A DNA stretch of 64,000 nt from Vigna angularis (Eukaryota > Streptophyta > Magnoliopsida > Fabales > Fabaceae). The position numbers and the translations under genes are program-made. Of this stretch, positions 1-12,200 are shown one piece after another. Position 1 is the stretch's first letter. Each line of letters starts with the position of its first letter. The DNA lies in assembly GCF_016808095.1 (NCBI RefSeq), contig NC_068970.1, positions 27,262,501-27,326,500 of the forward strand, in the 5' to 3' direction. The notes under the pieces are model-generated. The model saw nothing but the letters and a program-made list of their open reading frames with translations, made no database searches and was not told the DNA's origin.

Positions 1-3000
1 GAGGTACAATAAAGATCACTGGATTTAAAAATGGAGATATAGATCTTTCAAAATCATTATGGACCCATCAGGTATGTATATAATATTTAAACCCTGTACT
101 CATACCAAATAACTATATGAAATATTAGCTGTTTTTTAGAGGAAAATATTACTAGGTCTACGAGTAGTACACTACAGCTTTATTCTGAAAGATTTAGCAA
201 ATACACAAGCCCAATGCACATGCTTTCTCTATCTGTCGTTTCTAGATGGCTTCTTATTGAATTTGGATACTACAATTGACCTTCTGATTTAAATGACCAA
301 CTTTCAAATATTTTCTAGGGCGAGTCAATCAGTTAGTTACACACAAAGTGCTATTACTTGATGTACATAAGCTAATTACGAATACTCTAGCTGAACTCTT
401 TGTAAATAAACCTGTGTGCACCTATTAATATTCAAGACTATTTCAAAGATAATTAACACCAATTAGTCAAATCAATTTACAAGAGAAAAATGAAGATACC
501 AGTACTTCCTAAGATGCATTGAACTTAGCTATACAAAGCATCTAGGCTCATCTAAGCTACCTGCTAAAATAAACATTAAAAAAGCTCTTATATCACATAT
601 TTTCCCATTTCGAACAATATTCCTGTACAAAAATAGGATTTTGAATATTAATTTTCTCTTACATGCTCTTGTAGGATTAGGTTTTAAAGTTTTGCCTGTT
701 TGAGGCTTTTTTGTATCTTTAAGGATTTCAACCTTCTCATGGTAAGTCTGATAATATAATTTTGGAAAACAAAATTCTCAGTTTTGATTTTGTATGAGTT
801 GGTCATTCTAGTTCTGCCTTCACTCCATAGAAATTTAAAATGCTACTTTAGTGGTGTGCTTTCTAGATGTGTGCTGGTTTGATTATCTTTATTCGAAGCT
901 CATTTAGTTATTCTATACTTTTCATCTTATGTACTTACATTCTATATTTGTGGAATTGTACTTTATATATTATGAGGAATTTGAAAATATTGGTTCCACT
1001 TTATTTGATTTTATCCCAGGTTGGGCTGCAGGGCGAGTTTTTAAAACTTTACAGTGAAGAGAATGAAAATTCAGGGTGGGTAGAATTAACCCCTGATGGC
1101 ATCCCATCCACATTTACATGGTACAAGGTAATTATAATCTGTCGAAGTGATTTCTCTGTGAGAACTGTTGTAGAGTGAAAGAAAATAAAAAAGGAAAAGA
1201 GCCTACTAGTTATTTACATTGATTTTGTTATAAATATCAACTCATTCATGAACCTCCACGAGGACTTAAGCCCCTTAGAATGTTGGTTCTTGGCATGGTA
1301 TTAGCGCCTCTATGACCAAGTTAGAAGTTTCATACTAGCTTCCCTCTTTTTCTCTTGAGGAAGCTTAGTTTAAGAATGCCAGAATACTAACAAAATATTT
1401 AAAAAACAAGAATCATGCAAAATGATTAAGATAATTTCTGTTATGCTGGTAATTGTATTACCTAATTTTTACTATGGTAGACAAATTCATGAGTGACAGA
1501 TAGGGCATATGGTCAATGATTAAGATGATTATAAATTTATGCACAGGCCTATAGTCATTGATTAAAAAAAAATTTGTATTTAATTGTAATTGAAATACTC
1601 TATTAAAACAAGATAATTAAAATTTCAATAAATTTGAATTTTCTTGTCCAAATAAAAATGTAACAATGAATTGAAAGCTATTCAAGTTCAATGAATTTTA
1701 ATTTCCTATTCAATCACACGGTTATAGTGTGATAGTGAAGTTTTTGGGGAAGAAGTTTTCATTAGGAATTTAAAAATTTAAGGATGAGATTTTTGTTGGT
1801 TGGATCAATTCTCTTGTGGCCAGTGGACATGTTACAATTGAATCATAGTGCTTAAGTTGTTATGCTCTTAAGTAGAAAGAGTTACATTTTGACAATTACT
1901 TATAATTTTTAGCATAGTGGTAATTGTTTGATTGAACAAGGTTGAAAGTGTATTAATCAAGTAAATATTAGTTATCAAAGCATGATCCATAAAATTGTAA
2001 GGAAGCATAGATTGAACAAGGAGTGTGAAACCATGTTCAACCCCATATATGTGCTTTCTTCCAACGACACCATTTTGATGGTGTGTGAGAACAACACCAT
2101 TCTAATGGTGTGTGAGAGCAAATTAATCTATGATTAATGGCCAGTTGATTGAGATATTGAGTAAATGGACGAAACTCACCACCTGAGTCAATTTGAAAAG
2201 TTTTTGAAGATTCATGAAAGCCAAAACCCTAAAAACATTTAAGGACTAACATTTGGCTTTCAAAAGATAAATTAAGTAATTCGTGAATAATAATCAACAA
2301 AGTTTAAATAATATAGAAGAAGCTCAAGAAGGATGTGTAAACAATAGAAGATGACAAAAGTTTTTGCACATGTGGACTAGAATGACCTAGATATGAATGC
2401 CTCAAATGGAAAATATTTAGAATTTGAACATGATTTTATACAATCAGTTTTGTATGCTACATTATTGCAAACTGAAACAGTACAAAACAGTTGAGGAGAT
2501 CGACATTGCTGCAACTGAGTTGGGGAACTGATATGACCCATCCACGCCTAGAGAGCCTTCAAACACCACTTTTAACTGTCTTGTGATATTACAAGACAAA
2601 ATGTTGGACGTAATTCAAAAATGATATTATTATCACGTGCATAATAATGACTAACAATCATTCAGTTCTTTTATGTTGAAGAGACACCAAATTATGGGAG
2701 GGCGACATTTTTGGATTGATAGTAGAAGAGAAAAGAGTAGAACCTAGTGTACATGATAAAACTTAGTGCACAACTCACACTCAAGAATGTACACTTTTCA
2801 CAACTATAGCCACAATTGATAAGTGGAAAATGCAAGTCCACGACTGTCGTTAAGTAATAATATTGAATTGATAAGAACCACGTGTTTGAATTTGTAATTA
2901 TCACAATTTAATATTATTTAAAAGGAAAAGAAATTAATTGAACTTCAGTGTTGATTTTGAAATAAAGAATTCAAGAAAAAAAAAATCAAGAATTGAAATA

Positions 3001-6000
3001 ATAAGCAAATTAATTGGGATAAAATTAATATAAGAAAACCTCCAGGATCAGGATTCGCACCCAGGATTCCTTTTAATTTAATTTCTTACCCAGTTATTGA
3101 TTCTCTTCGAAGTTGAACTCACCTAAGGTAGCCTATATGTTCCCTCCCCCGAAAACATATAAAATTAACCAAACCCTTGGGTAGCTATATTTAATTAAAC
3201 CCATTAAGTATTTTGATAATTTACTGATTTTTCGAAGAATCAAACTTAATGTCGTGATTTAATACCTTAGTCTCTCCCCTGTAAAATATGTGTCTGCAAA
3301 ACAAGCATGACCAAGGCTTAACCTGTACTAAGAAAAATTGGAAAAGTAGAATAAATAAGATTGAAAACTAAGTATTCAGTATGTAATCGATGAGATTGTT
3401 GGGTTATTCCTCGAATTCGGCAAGAGAAGGTATAAAACAATTTGTCAGAATATGTGAATTTATTGCACAATTAATATAGCAATTATGTGTAATCCCTAAA
3501 ATTAAGGGATTAGGATTAGTAATTATTGGGCAGATTTCCTTTTATTAAGATCAGGTATTATTGGGTAGATATATCCTGATTTAGAGAATTTATTTCAGGA
3601 GATTTTTTACCTTAATTAGACAATAGTTTGTTTCTTTTTAAACACCTATGTATTGTTTCAAAAGCATGAATGAGAGAATAATTAATTCCAGCATCCTACT
3701 ACTGTTTTACAACATGGTATCAGAGCTCTAGGTTTTTCCTGGAGCCCTGGTCTTTGTTTTTTTTCTCACGGCCTTCATTGCCGTTCCTCAACTATTGCTG
3801 GCCTTCATTGCCATTCTCGTCCAAAAAAAAAGGGGCAACCTTAACTGCTGCTGTTATTCTTTCCGCTGTGTTAACCTAACATCCGATTACAATGTCTGGT
3901 GCTACATCAAGTAGAGAAATCTCTAGTCCTTCACACAAAAATGGAGAACTCCAAGGTCTCCGAGCGTCATACAAATTGGATGGAAAAAATTTTCTCAAAT
4001 GGTCCCAATTTGTTAGAACCTATCTCAAGGGAAAAGGATGCCTGGTTCATCTCCTTGAAAATGGTCCAAGCATGGAGGATCCAGCATTTGCAGCATGGGA
4101 TGAAAAAGATTCCATGATTATGTCTTGGTTGTGGGACTCCATGGAAGCTACCATCAGCGACACTTGTATGTTTCTTAATACAGCTAAAGATATTTGGGAC
4201 TCCATAAACCGCACATATTCTAAAGCCAATGATGCTGCCCAAGTATATGAAATCAAAATAAAAACTGCAGCCACAAAACAGGGAAGCAGAGGAATCACAG
4301 AATATGCGGCATTGTTGCAGAATCTATGGCAGGAACTTGATCATTACAGAGTTTTTGAAATGAAGTGTGCTGAGGATGCAATCCTCTTGAAGAATTTCAT
4401 AGAGAAGGATCGTGTGTATGATTTTCTTGCAGGACTAAATCCTGAATTTGATCAGGTTAGAGTGCAAATTCTAGGAGAAAGGATACTCCTTCACTAGAAG
4501 AAACCATCTCTATTGTTCGTGCAGAAGAAAGTCGGAGGAGTGTAATGCTTGAGTCTCAACCAATAGATGGGTCAGCTCTACTTACCAAACCTGAACTGGT
4601 GCAGAAAGGAAATGAGCAAATTCCTAATTCTCTATGGAAAGGAAACAAAGATAATTTATGGTGCACCTATTGTCAGAAACCGAGACACACAAGGGAGAAA
4701 TGTTGGAAATTGCATGGCAAACCTCTAGGAAAGGAGTGGGTGAATCGTGGAGGACAACAAAAGTCCCAAGTGCACGTAACAAACAGAGATTAAAGAATCT
4801 CCAGCAGTAGACAGTTTCAATATGGAAGAAATAAAGAAATTGAAGAAGCTATTGGGGAATATGGAGGAACCCTCTGGATCATGTTCTCTTGTTTTCTCAG
4901 GTAAAACTTCTTGTATGAATACCTCATATAATGTGAACTCTTGGATTGTGGATTCGGGAGCTACAGATCATATGACACATTTATTCCACTTGTTTCATTC
5001 TTATACACCCTCACCAAGTAATAGAAAAATTATTGTTGCAAATGGGTCAGTAGCTACTGTTGCAGGATATGGTAATATCCAAGTAAACCCCAACCTTATG
5101 CTTAAAAACGTTCTCCATGTTCCCAAACTCTCAGCCAGTCTTCTCTCCATAAAGAAACTAACCTCTGATCTCAATTGTTCTCAATGTTTTCCCCATCTCT
5201 ATGTGTTTTTCAAGAACAGGACTCGGGGAGGAGGATTGGACTTGCTAAAGAAAAAGATGGTCTTTACTACTTGGAAGTATCTCAAGAATCCCAAACCAAC
5301 CAAGCAAAATCCCTTCACAGTATAACAAATAAGGATGAACTATTGTTGTATCACTATCGTCTAGGACATCCATCATTTAAGGTGCTACAGTTTATGTTTC
5401 CTCATTTGTATGAAAACTTAGATATCTCAAAACTTCATTGTGAAACTTGTGAGTTAGCGAAGCATACTCGTGCTTTTTTTCCCAACAGCAATAATAGAAG
5501 CTCTCAACCTTTTCAATTGATTCATAGTGATATATGGGGACCGTCTACAGTACCAAATATTTATGGGGCCCGCTGGTTTGTAACATTTATTGATGATTAC
5601 ACTAGGGTTACTTGGCTCTATTTGCTTAAACAAAAATCCGATGTCAGCACTATCATTCCCATATTTCACTCAATGATTAGAACTCAATTTGGAGTTAATA
5701 TTAAAAGGTTTAGGACCGATAATGCTAGAGATTATTTCAACCAAACCATATCCTCGTATTTCCAATCTAACGGGATCATCCATGACTCTTCATGTGTTTA
5801 TACCCCACAACAAAATGGAGTGAAAGAAAGGAAAAATGGGCATTTACTCAATATAACTCGGGCTCTTCTTTTTCAAGGGAATGTTCCAAAAAATTATTGG
5901 GGAGAAGCTGTTCTTACTGCATCATATCTTATTAATAGACTTCCCTCTCATGGCCTAAGTAATAAGAGTCCAATAGAAGTCCTAAATAATTTCTTTCCTC

Positions 6001-9000
6001 ACTTTAAGAAATCAAATGGACTGATTCCTAGAATATTTGGATGTACAGCCTTTGCACATGTCCCTGTTCAAGCTAGAGATAAACTGGATCCCAGGGCTGT
6101 TAAATGTATTTTTTTAGGATATTCAGCCACACAAAAAGGGTATAAATGTTATGATCCTATCATTAAAAAATGGTATATCTCAGCTGATGTTACTTTTCTT
6201 GAAACTAAACCTTTTTTTAACAAAACCAATCCTACAGAACAATGTCTAGAAGACCCTCATGAAAATGCTGAGTTCTTAACTCTGCCATATATCACAACCA
6301 ACAGATCTGAGCCTCCAACTATACAACATAATTATGAACGAGGATCAGAAGCTATGGATACAGATTTCCCCATTGAAGCAACTCGAATAGAAGCTAACAA
6401 TCCTCCGAGATTTAACAACGTTTACACCAGGAGAAAGCAAATTCCAGAGATGATGCAAGTCCATGAATCCAATCCAAGTTCTGCACCAGGAAATGAAGAA
6501 ATACGTGAACTAGAAAATGAGATTGACCTTCCAATAGCCCTCCGAAAAGGTACTAGAAATTGCACTAAAAAACCTCTCTATCCTCTCTCAAATTATGTTT
6601 CTTATGATAGATTATCAGCTAACCATAAAAGCTTTATTGTAAACTTGAATTCTGTGGTTATACCAAATAATATTACTAAAGCACTAACAAAGAAAGAGTG
6701 GAGAGATGCTATGCAAGTGGAAATGACAACATTAGAGAAGAATAACACTTGGGAAATTGTGGATAAACCCAAAGAAAAGAATATCGTTGACTGTAAGTGG
6801 ATATTCACAGTAAAATATAATGCTGATGGGTCACTTGAACGATACAAAGCAAGATTGGTGGCCAAAGGATACACTCAAGCATATGGAATAGACTATGAAG
6901 AGACGTTTGCACCAGTTGCTAAAATGAATACTCTAAGGATTCTTCTATCCTTAGCTGCTCATTTTGATTGGAAACTACTACAGTATGATGTTAAAAATGC
7001 CTTTCTTCATGGAGACCTAGAGGAAGAAATCTACATGAATATCCCACAGGGGGTTGAAGGAGATAGACAAAATAAGGTGTGCAGACTTAAGAAGGCACTA
7101 TATGGACTGAAACAATCTCCTAGAGCATGGTTTGGAGGTTCTCAAAAGTTATGAAGGGATTTGGCTACAAACAAAGCCAAGGAGACCACACGTTGTTCAT
7201 AAAACATTCAGAAAAGGGGAAGGTAACAGTTCTTTTGGTGTATGTGGATGATATTATAGTAACTGGGAATGATGAAAAAGAAAAGGAAAAATTGAAACAA
7301 AGACTAGTCCAAGAATTTGATCTCAAAGAGCTTGGAAAACTGAAATATTTTCTAGGAATTGAAGTAGCATACTCTACCCAAGGAATCTTTATATCCCAAC
7401 AAAAATACATAACCGATTTGTTGGCTGAGACAAAGACTATTGGATGCAGACCCGCAACAACTCCAATGGACCCCAATCACAAACTGAGTAAATCTGGAGA
7501 TGAACCAGAAGTAGAAAAAAGGATGTACCAGAGGTTGGTTGGAAAATTAATATATTTGGCGCATACCCGACCAGATATTGCCCATTCGGTAAGTGTAATA
7601 AGTCAGTTTATGCATGAACCAAAGGAGTCTCACCTTCAAGTTGCCTACAGGATTCTACATTACTTAAAAGGAACTCCCGGAAAGGGAATCCTATTCAAGA
7701 AGAATGAAAAATTGAACCTTGAAGCCCTACACCGACGCAGACTATGCAGGATCTCTAATTGATAGAAGATCGACTACTGGATATTGTACTTTCCTGAGTG
7801 GAAATTTAGTAACTTGGAGAAGTAAAAAACAGAATGTAGTGTCTAGATCATCAGCTGAATCAGAGTTCAGAGCACTTGCTCAAGGAATATGTGAATTATT
7901 ATGGATAAAAATGATTCTGGATGATTTGAAAGTTGATTTGAAGGGTCCCATGAAACTGTACTGTGATAATAAATCAGCAATAGAAATTGCACATAATCCG
8001 GTTCAACATGACCGGACAAAACACGTTGAAATAGATAGACACTTCATCAAAGAAAAAGTAGACGAAGGTCTATTATGCATGGCGTATGTCCCATCGAGGC
8101 AACAAGTAGCTGATGTGTTAACAAAAGGTCTCAATAGCCCTATCTTCCAAGATCTTATAAGCAAGCTGGGAATGACCAATATCTATTCCTCAACTTGAGG
8201 GGGGTGTCAGAATATGTGAATTTATTGCACAATTAATATAGCAATTATGTGTAATTCTGCAATTATGTGTAATCCCTAAAATTAAGGGATTAGGATTAGT
8301 AATTATTGGGCAGATTTCCTTTTATTAAGATCAGGTATTATTGGGTAGATATCTCCTGATTTAGAGACTTTATTTCAGGAGATTTTTTACCTTAATTAGA
8401 CAATAGTTTGTTTCTTTTTAAACACCTATGTATTGTTTCAAAAGCATGAATGAGAGAATAATTAATTCCAGCATCCTACTACTGTTTTACAACACAATCA
8501 AACAGAAGAGGAGGGAGAATCATGTGGAAACCCAAAATATGGTGGGAAAAAGAGGAGGGAATTGAGCCCTAGTCTTCGTACCCTGCTCTACACACGATGA
8601 AAGAATCCAGAGAACCTTTCAATTGAATTCCAACTTGATAAGAAACTGAATTTTGTTGAAATAAAACTAGAAACTCGGTTGTCCGTTTTGTAAGTTTTAC
8701 TTGTATATATACAGTCACTGAGTATTTAGCCGAAGAAGTAAAGACCCAAACCACTAGTTGAGAGAGAAAAAGAAATAGCAGTAAACCACGCCAAAATTTT
8801 ATACTAATAGCTAGTATATAAGATCTAATACCATCTTCACAATTTTATCAGAGCTAGATGGGTCCCTGACTTGATCAAGGTTCTAGGTTAGTGGGTCACT
8901 GATGGCACCAATGGCTTGCAGCATCAACCTGTACAATAACACATACATAATTTTATACTAAAGAAATTGGATAAAACTTACTTTTGTCATGTATTTAGCA

Positions 9001-11426
9001 GAAAACCATCTTAGAGTAGTGGTTATCTTGCATTTATGTTACCCTTGGTCTTGGGTTTGAACCTGTCTCTCGACCAAAAAATTTTCTCCCACCATATTTA
9101 AGTAGCAACCAACAGAACAGCTTGGAGGGTGTGCAAGAGTAAATGTTTGGGTAGGCTAGTTTGTGAAATCTTCAACTGTAATGAATGTTATATGTGCCCA
9201 GGACAATTGAAGCACAGAATTTTGTAAGCGTAAATGTTTGGGTAGTAGTGAATGTAGGATATTTGATGAGAAGCAGGTTTCGAAAGCTTCTTCAAAGTAT
9301 GTTTATGACAATCTTTCCAAGTAATTAAGCAGAGGAAGAATAAGATACGACTTTATGACTTCTATCGCTGACATTCTAACCAAAAAATATTAGACCTTTC
9401 AAATTAATTTTCAACTTGTTTTTTCTATCCATTTTAGAGGATTCGGGAGTGGAAAGGGTAGGGTACTATGAATTGTGGTTTCTGCTGGAGTATGGTGTAT
9501 TGAGCTGGATTCAACTCCAGAATGTATTCTCAGAGAAGCCATCTTCCTCATTTTGTGGATAGACTTGTTTTCTTATATTACATGGGGCTCATGGCCTTCC
9601 TGACAAGGTTTCCATGTCTGATGCTCAAACAATTGTTTTGACCTGATATAGTTCCCCTTTTCAATATTTGTGTGATCTATTTTAGGAAGACTCATGATTC
9701 CTGTGCATTTTACATTGTATTTTATATGTGTTTGCCTCTAAAAAATTGTTTAGTAATCTATTTATTGTAGTTATTATACCCAACGCACTACTACAGAATT
9801 AGTGAATCTAAAATCATGATATGAATACTGAGATTATGAAGGTGCAAAGTAAGCCCATTGGTCATTCTCTCGTAATGCTATTTTTTTTTATCTTAACGCC
9901 TAAGTAACAATAACACCTATTTATTTTAAGCAGGCATACTTTGATGTTCCTGGTGGCCTAGATCCAGTTGCTCTTGACTTGAACAGCATGGGGAAAGGTC
10001 AGGCTTGGGTGAATGGTCACCATATTGGAAGATACTGGACTCGGGTTTCTCCAAAAAGTGGATGTAAACAAGTATGTGATTATCGTGGAGCATATGATTC
10101 TGACAAGTGTTCAACAAATTGTGGAAAACCGACCCAAACATTGTATGTACTCTCGAAGTGGCTAAAACTGTTGGTTTCATGATTTCATCTAATTCCACAA
10201 GACTTTACTTACGAATTATAAATAGCCGCTCCCGGCATCATTTATCTCATGTTGATTATGTACATTGTACACAAAGACTAATTAATTACTAAATGAGGAA
10301 AATATGTTCCAATGATATTTAATTAATACTGGTTTGTAATATAATGCTTCCTTTATTAAGTTTGTCATAATTATTAGAATGATTTTGAGGAGTATACAGC
10401 ATTACTTCTGTACATTAATACGGGAAATTTCTAGTATTGTGCTTTACTTAACTTCTGACTTATTGGTCTACAGGTACCATGTGCCACGGGAAATTTCTAG
10501 TATTGTGCTTTACTTAACTTCTGACTTATTGGTCTACAGGTACCATGTGCCACGATCATGGTTGAGAGCATCCAACAATTTACTCGTTATCTTGGAAGAA
10601 ACGGGAGGAAATCCCTTTGAGATTTCTGTAAAGGTACATTTGTCCAGCATAATATGTGCTCAAGTGTCAGAATCCAACCATCCACCTCTGCAGAAGTTGG
10701 TAAATGCAGATCTCATTCGTGAAGAAGTTTCTGCTAATAATATGATACCTGAACTTCAGTTATATTGTCAAGAAGGACATACAATATCCTCCATAACATT
10801 TGCTAGCTTTGGTACCCCCCGAGGTAGTTGTCAGAACTTTTCTAGGGGAAACTGCCACGCTCCGAGTTCCATGTCAATAGTCTCCAAGGTAAACTAACTC
10901 TATTTTGGATACCTTTTCACACTAGTCCTTGTCTAGCACCTCTGAAAAGTAAAATTGTTGACAGTTTTTATGCAAGAAAGCAAATGCTCCACAAGATTCT
11001 GGCGTTGTGGACTTGGTAAAAGCTATGATGCAAGACATTTTCCAAAATGCTTAACCCAATAATTTGTTTAAGTATTACAGTTAAAAGATATTGTTATTAT
11101 AGCTGGATAATCTCTAGGCTTAGAAAAGTAATGCTGCCACTATACGTCTTATTAGCTGTAGACTTGTAAAGCTTGAAGAGAGGTGAAAAAAAAAACGAGG
11201 CTAATAACAGTAGTAAGCATGTTGCCTGGTTTTGGTTGTAGACCCTACTGACACTTTTAATATTTTGCAGGAATGCCAAGGGAAAAACAGCTGCTCCATC
11301 AAAATCTTAGATACTGTATTCGGAGGTGACCTATGTCCGGGTGTTGAGAAAACATTGTCTGTGGAAGCAAGATGCACATCGTTATTGAGTGTTAGTTTCT
11401 TTCAAGAGGCTGTAAGTAGCTCCTAA
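1..11426 (+). CDS. BGAL9: Beta-galactosidase (GH35), C-terminal five exons; gene runs off the left edge
   Basis: Plant GH35 beta-galactosidases remove terminal beta-D-galactose from cell-wall polysaccharides in the apoplast. Exons by my model: 1-71, 1020-1127, 9934-10142, 10540-10888 and 11271-11426 (stop TAA 11424-11426). All introns are GT-AG and the frame is open throughout. The first exons carry the post-catalytic beta-sandwich ([24 protein letters not shown]). Exon 9934-10142 has the signature [16 protein letters not shown] and the cysteine-rich [18 protein letters not shown]. The last two exons encode a SUEL-type galactose-binding lectin domain (from [18 protein letters not shown] to VEARC), which only some plant BGALs have. 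About 296 residues are visible of a family protein usually near 890; the catalytic domain lies off-window. The codon phase matches at each junction, so the gene looks functional despite its 8.8-kb intron. Assignment to the BGAL9 subgroup is by remembered similarity. Confidence 0.93.
1850..2330 (-). pseudogene. Ty1/copia integrase fragment inside the large BGAL intron
   Basis: Reading the minus strand gives a decayed copia integrase core with [20 protein letters not shown] followed by ICSHTP and a broken KW-RKK stretch where HQNGVVERKHR is usual. A 30-35-bp unit containing a small hairpin (ACACCATT...AATGGTGT) is duplicated at about 2062-2118, right where the catalytic glutamate motif should be. 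No LTRs or flanking frame survive. It is an older insertion than the nearly complete copia element downstream and is in the opposite orientation. Confidence 0.6.
3443..3714 (+). repeat. Left (5') LTR of the copia element
   Basis: 272 bp, beginning TGTCAGAATATG and ending TTTTACAACA. It differs from the right LTR at two bases (in GATATATCC and GAGAATTT) and lacks that copy's 18-bp extra repeat. Confidence 0.93.
3715..3727 (+). other. Primer-binding site of the copia element
   Basis: TGGTATCAGAGCT immediately follows the left LTR. This is the standard plant PBS complementary to the 3' end of initiator methionine tRNA and primes minus-strand DNA synthesis. Confidence 0.9.
3892..4793 (+). pseudogene. 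Copia gag (capsid and zinc knuckle), frameshifted
   Basis: The first segment (3892-4497) is a 201-residue gag capsid region starting [12 protein letters not shown], with [14 protein letters not shown] typical of copia gag. Around 4475-4497 the frame shifts; the continuation ([16 protein letters not shown]) is in another frame and runs to the CCHC zinc knuckle [14 protein letters not shown] (about 4660-4700), which binds element RNA. That frame ends in TAA at 4791-4793. No single uninterrupted gag can be read. Confidence 0.88.
4822..8198 (+). pseudogene. Copia pol: protease, integrase, reverse transcriptase and RNase H with frameshifts
   Basis: Protease (4822 to about 5190) carries the active-site motif [11 protein letters not shown]. 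After a frame change near 5190 comes integrase: GHPSF...[11 protein letters not shown] zinc region, then catalytic-core [16 protein letters not shown] and [10 protein letters not shown]. Reverse transcriptase follows in the same frame (about 6690-7140; [25 protein letters not shown]), shifts near 7135, and continues to 7762 with the catalytic YVDD at 7241-7252. Another shift near 7722 leads to RNase H ([39 protein letters not shown]) ending at 8198. Order protease-integrase-RT-RNase H identifies copia rather than gypsy. I see no sign that the breaks are programmed, since there are several and they fall inside domains. Confidence 0.9.
8196..8204 (+). other. Polypurine tract of the copia element
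   Basis: The purine run GAGGGGGG lies directly before the right LTR, just after the RNase H stop codon. It primes plus-strand DNA synthesis in LTR elements. Confidence 0.8.
8205..8494 (+). repeat. Right (3') LTR of the copia element, with an 18-bp internal duplication
   Basis: 290 bp, TGTCAG...ACAACA. Compared with the left LTR it contains an extra 18 bp (a second GCAATTATGTGTAAT-like unit at about 8240-8272) and two substitutions. Confidence 0.92.
8500..9933 (+). other. Remainder of the large BGAL intron; no gene recognised
   Basis: Non-coding intron sequence between the copia element and the 3' splice site CAG at 9931-9933. I see no long open frame, RNA gene or clear transposon end here. 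Confidence 0.6.
10421..10552 (+). repeat. BGAL9: 66-bp tandem duplication across the BGAL intron/exon junction
   Basis: Two perfect 66-bp copies, 10421-10486 and 10487-10552. Each holds the polypyrimidine tract, the CAG splice acceptor (10471-10473 and 10537-10539) and the first bases of the exon (GTACCATGTGCCACG). 66 is a multiple of three and the duplicated stretch has no stop in the exon frame. Use of the upstream acceptor would add 22 residues; use of the downstream one gives the family-standard protein. Confidence 0.95.
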
Positions 11427-12200
11427 AATGTTGTTCGGTGTGAATCTAATGCATAAGTCAACCGACTAGATAATGGTGCTAGCCTGAAAAGGTCCTTTCA
11501 TTCTATTGTGTGTGTACACAACGATACTTCAATAAATGTCATTATTTAGTGCATAGTTCCTGGTCTTTAAAACATCTGTGAGCAAATAAGAATCCGTTGT
11601 AGGGTAGTGTTTAATGAAGGTTACAGATTTTAAAAAGATCTCTTCCAACCTACAACATCTTTGAAACGGAAGGATTCCCTAGCAATAAAAAAGTACAAAA
11701 AATTGACCTTTACATCACTGGAACATCCATCCAACGTAATATTTTTAATCTTGAAATTATACAATCCGCATTTGCTTTTTCACCGTTAAACCGTCTGGTT
11801 TTTTAAAATAATATATTCAAACAAGGTAATTTAAGGGCAATAGACCACAACAAATAAACAAATGTTACTTGAATTAAAAGTGAAATTTGTTCTTTTGAAT
11901 TCATAGAAATGTACACGGTAAAAAGTAACACTTTTTTTTTCTAAAATTTTAAAAGTCATACTCAGCTTACAAAAGAGGAATATTGCTCTCTCCACCACCA
12001 CATTGTAATCCTGTACCTCTCCAACTTTTCTTATTTTTAAAACTAATCTTATATAAATATTTGTTTTTTACTTATTTTAATCTAAAATCTTAATCCCATT
12101 CTCATTCCCTTTTTTTTTCACTGCTGCAGTATCTCCACACCCTCACATAACCTTCATTTGTCCCTTTCACTGTTTTCTTCCTTTTCTCCTCTTAGCTTTC
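11427..12200. other. BGAL 3' flank / intergenic
   Basis: AT-rich sequence after the BGAL stop, presumably including its 3' UTR. No open frame or repeat structure is recognised; it ends at an 18-T run (12201-12218). Confidence 0.5.

Larger units (their letters stand above)
3443..8494 (+). mobile_element. Ty1/copia LTR retrotransposon, nearly complete but frameshifted
   Basis: A 5.05-kb element inserted in the BGAL intron in the same orientation as the host gene. It has TG...CA LTRs (3443-3714 and 8205-8494), a PBS complementary to initiator Met-tRNA directly after the left LTR, gag, protease, integrase, reverse transcriptase and RNase H in the copia order, and a purine-rich tract before the right LTR. 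Flanking 5-bp sequences are CAATT (3438-3442) and CAATC (8495-8499), a target duplication with one mismatch. The LTRs differ by only two substitutions plus one 18-bp tandem gain, so the insertion is recent. The coding region nevertheless changes frame about five times. Confidence 0.95.

Noticed and set aside
3715..3727. TGGTATCAGAGC as part of a tRNA gene
   Set aside because: It is only the PBS complement to a tRNA 3' end, directly beside an LTR. The same is true at 47201-47212 and 52921-52932.
4475..7730. Programmed ribosomal frameshifting in the copia polyprotein
   Set aside because: There are about five shifts in both directions, some within domains such as reverse transcriptase. Copia elements normally use one continuous frame.
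10379..10897. An open frame starting at ATG 10379 as a separate small gene
   Set aside because: Its first 30 codons are intron and polypyrimidine tract. The rest is the beta-galactosidase exon, joined to its neighbours by correct splice phases.
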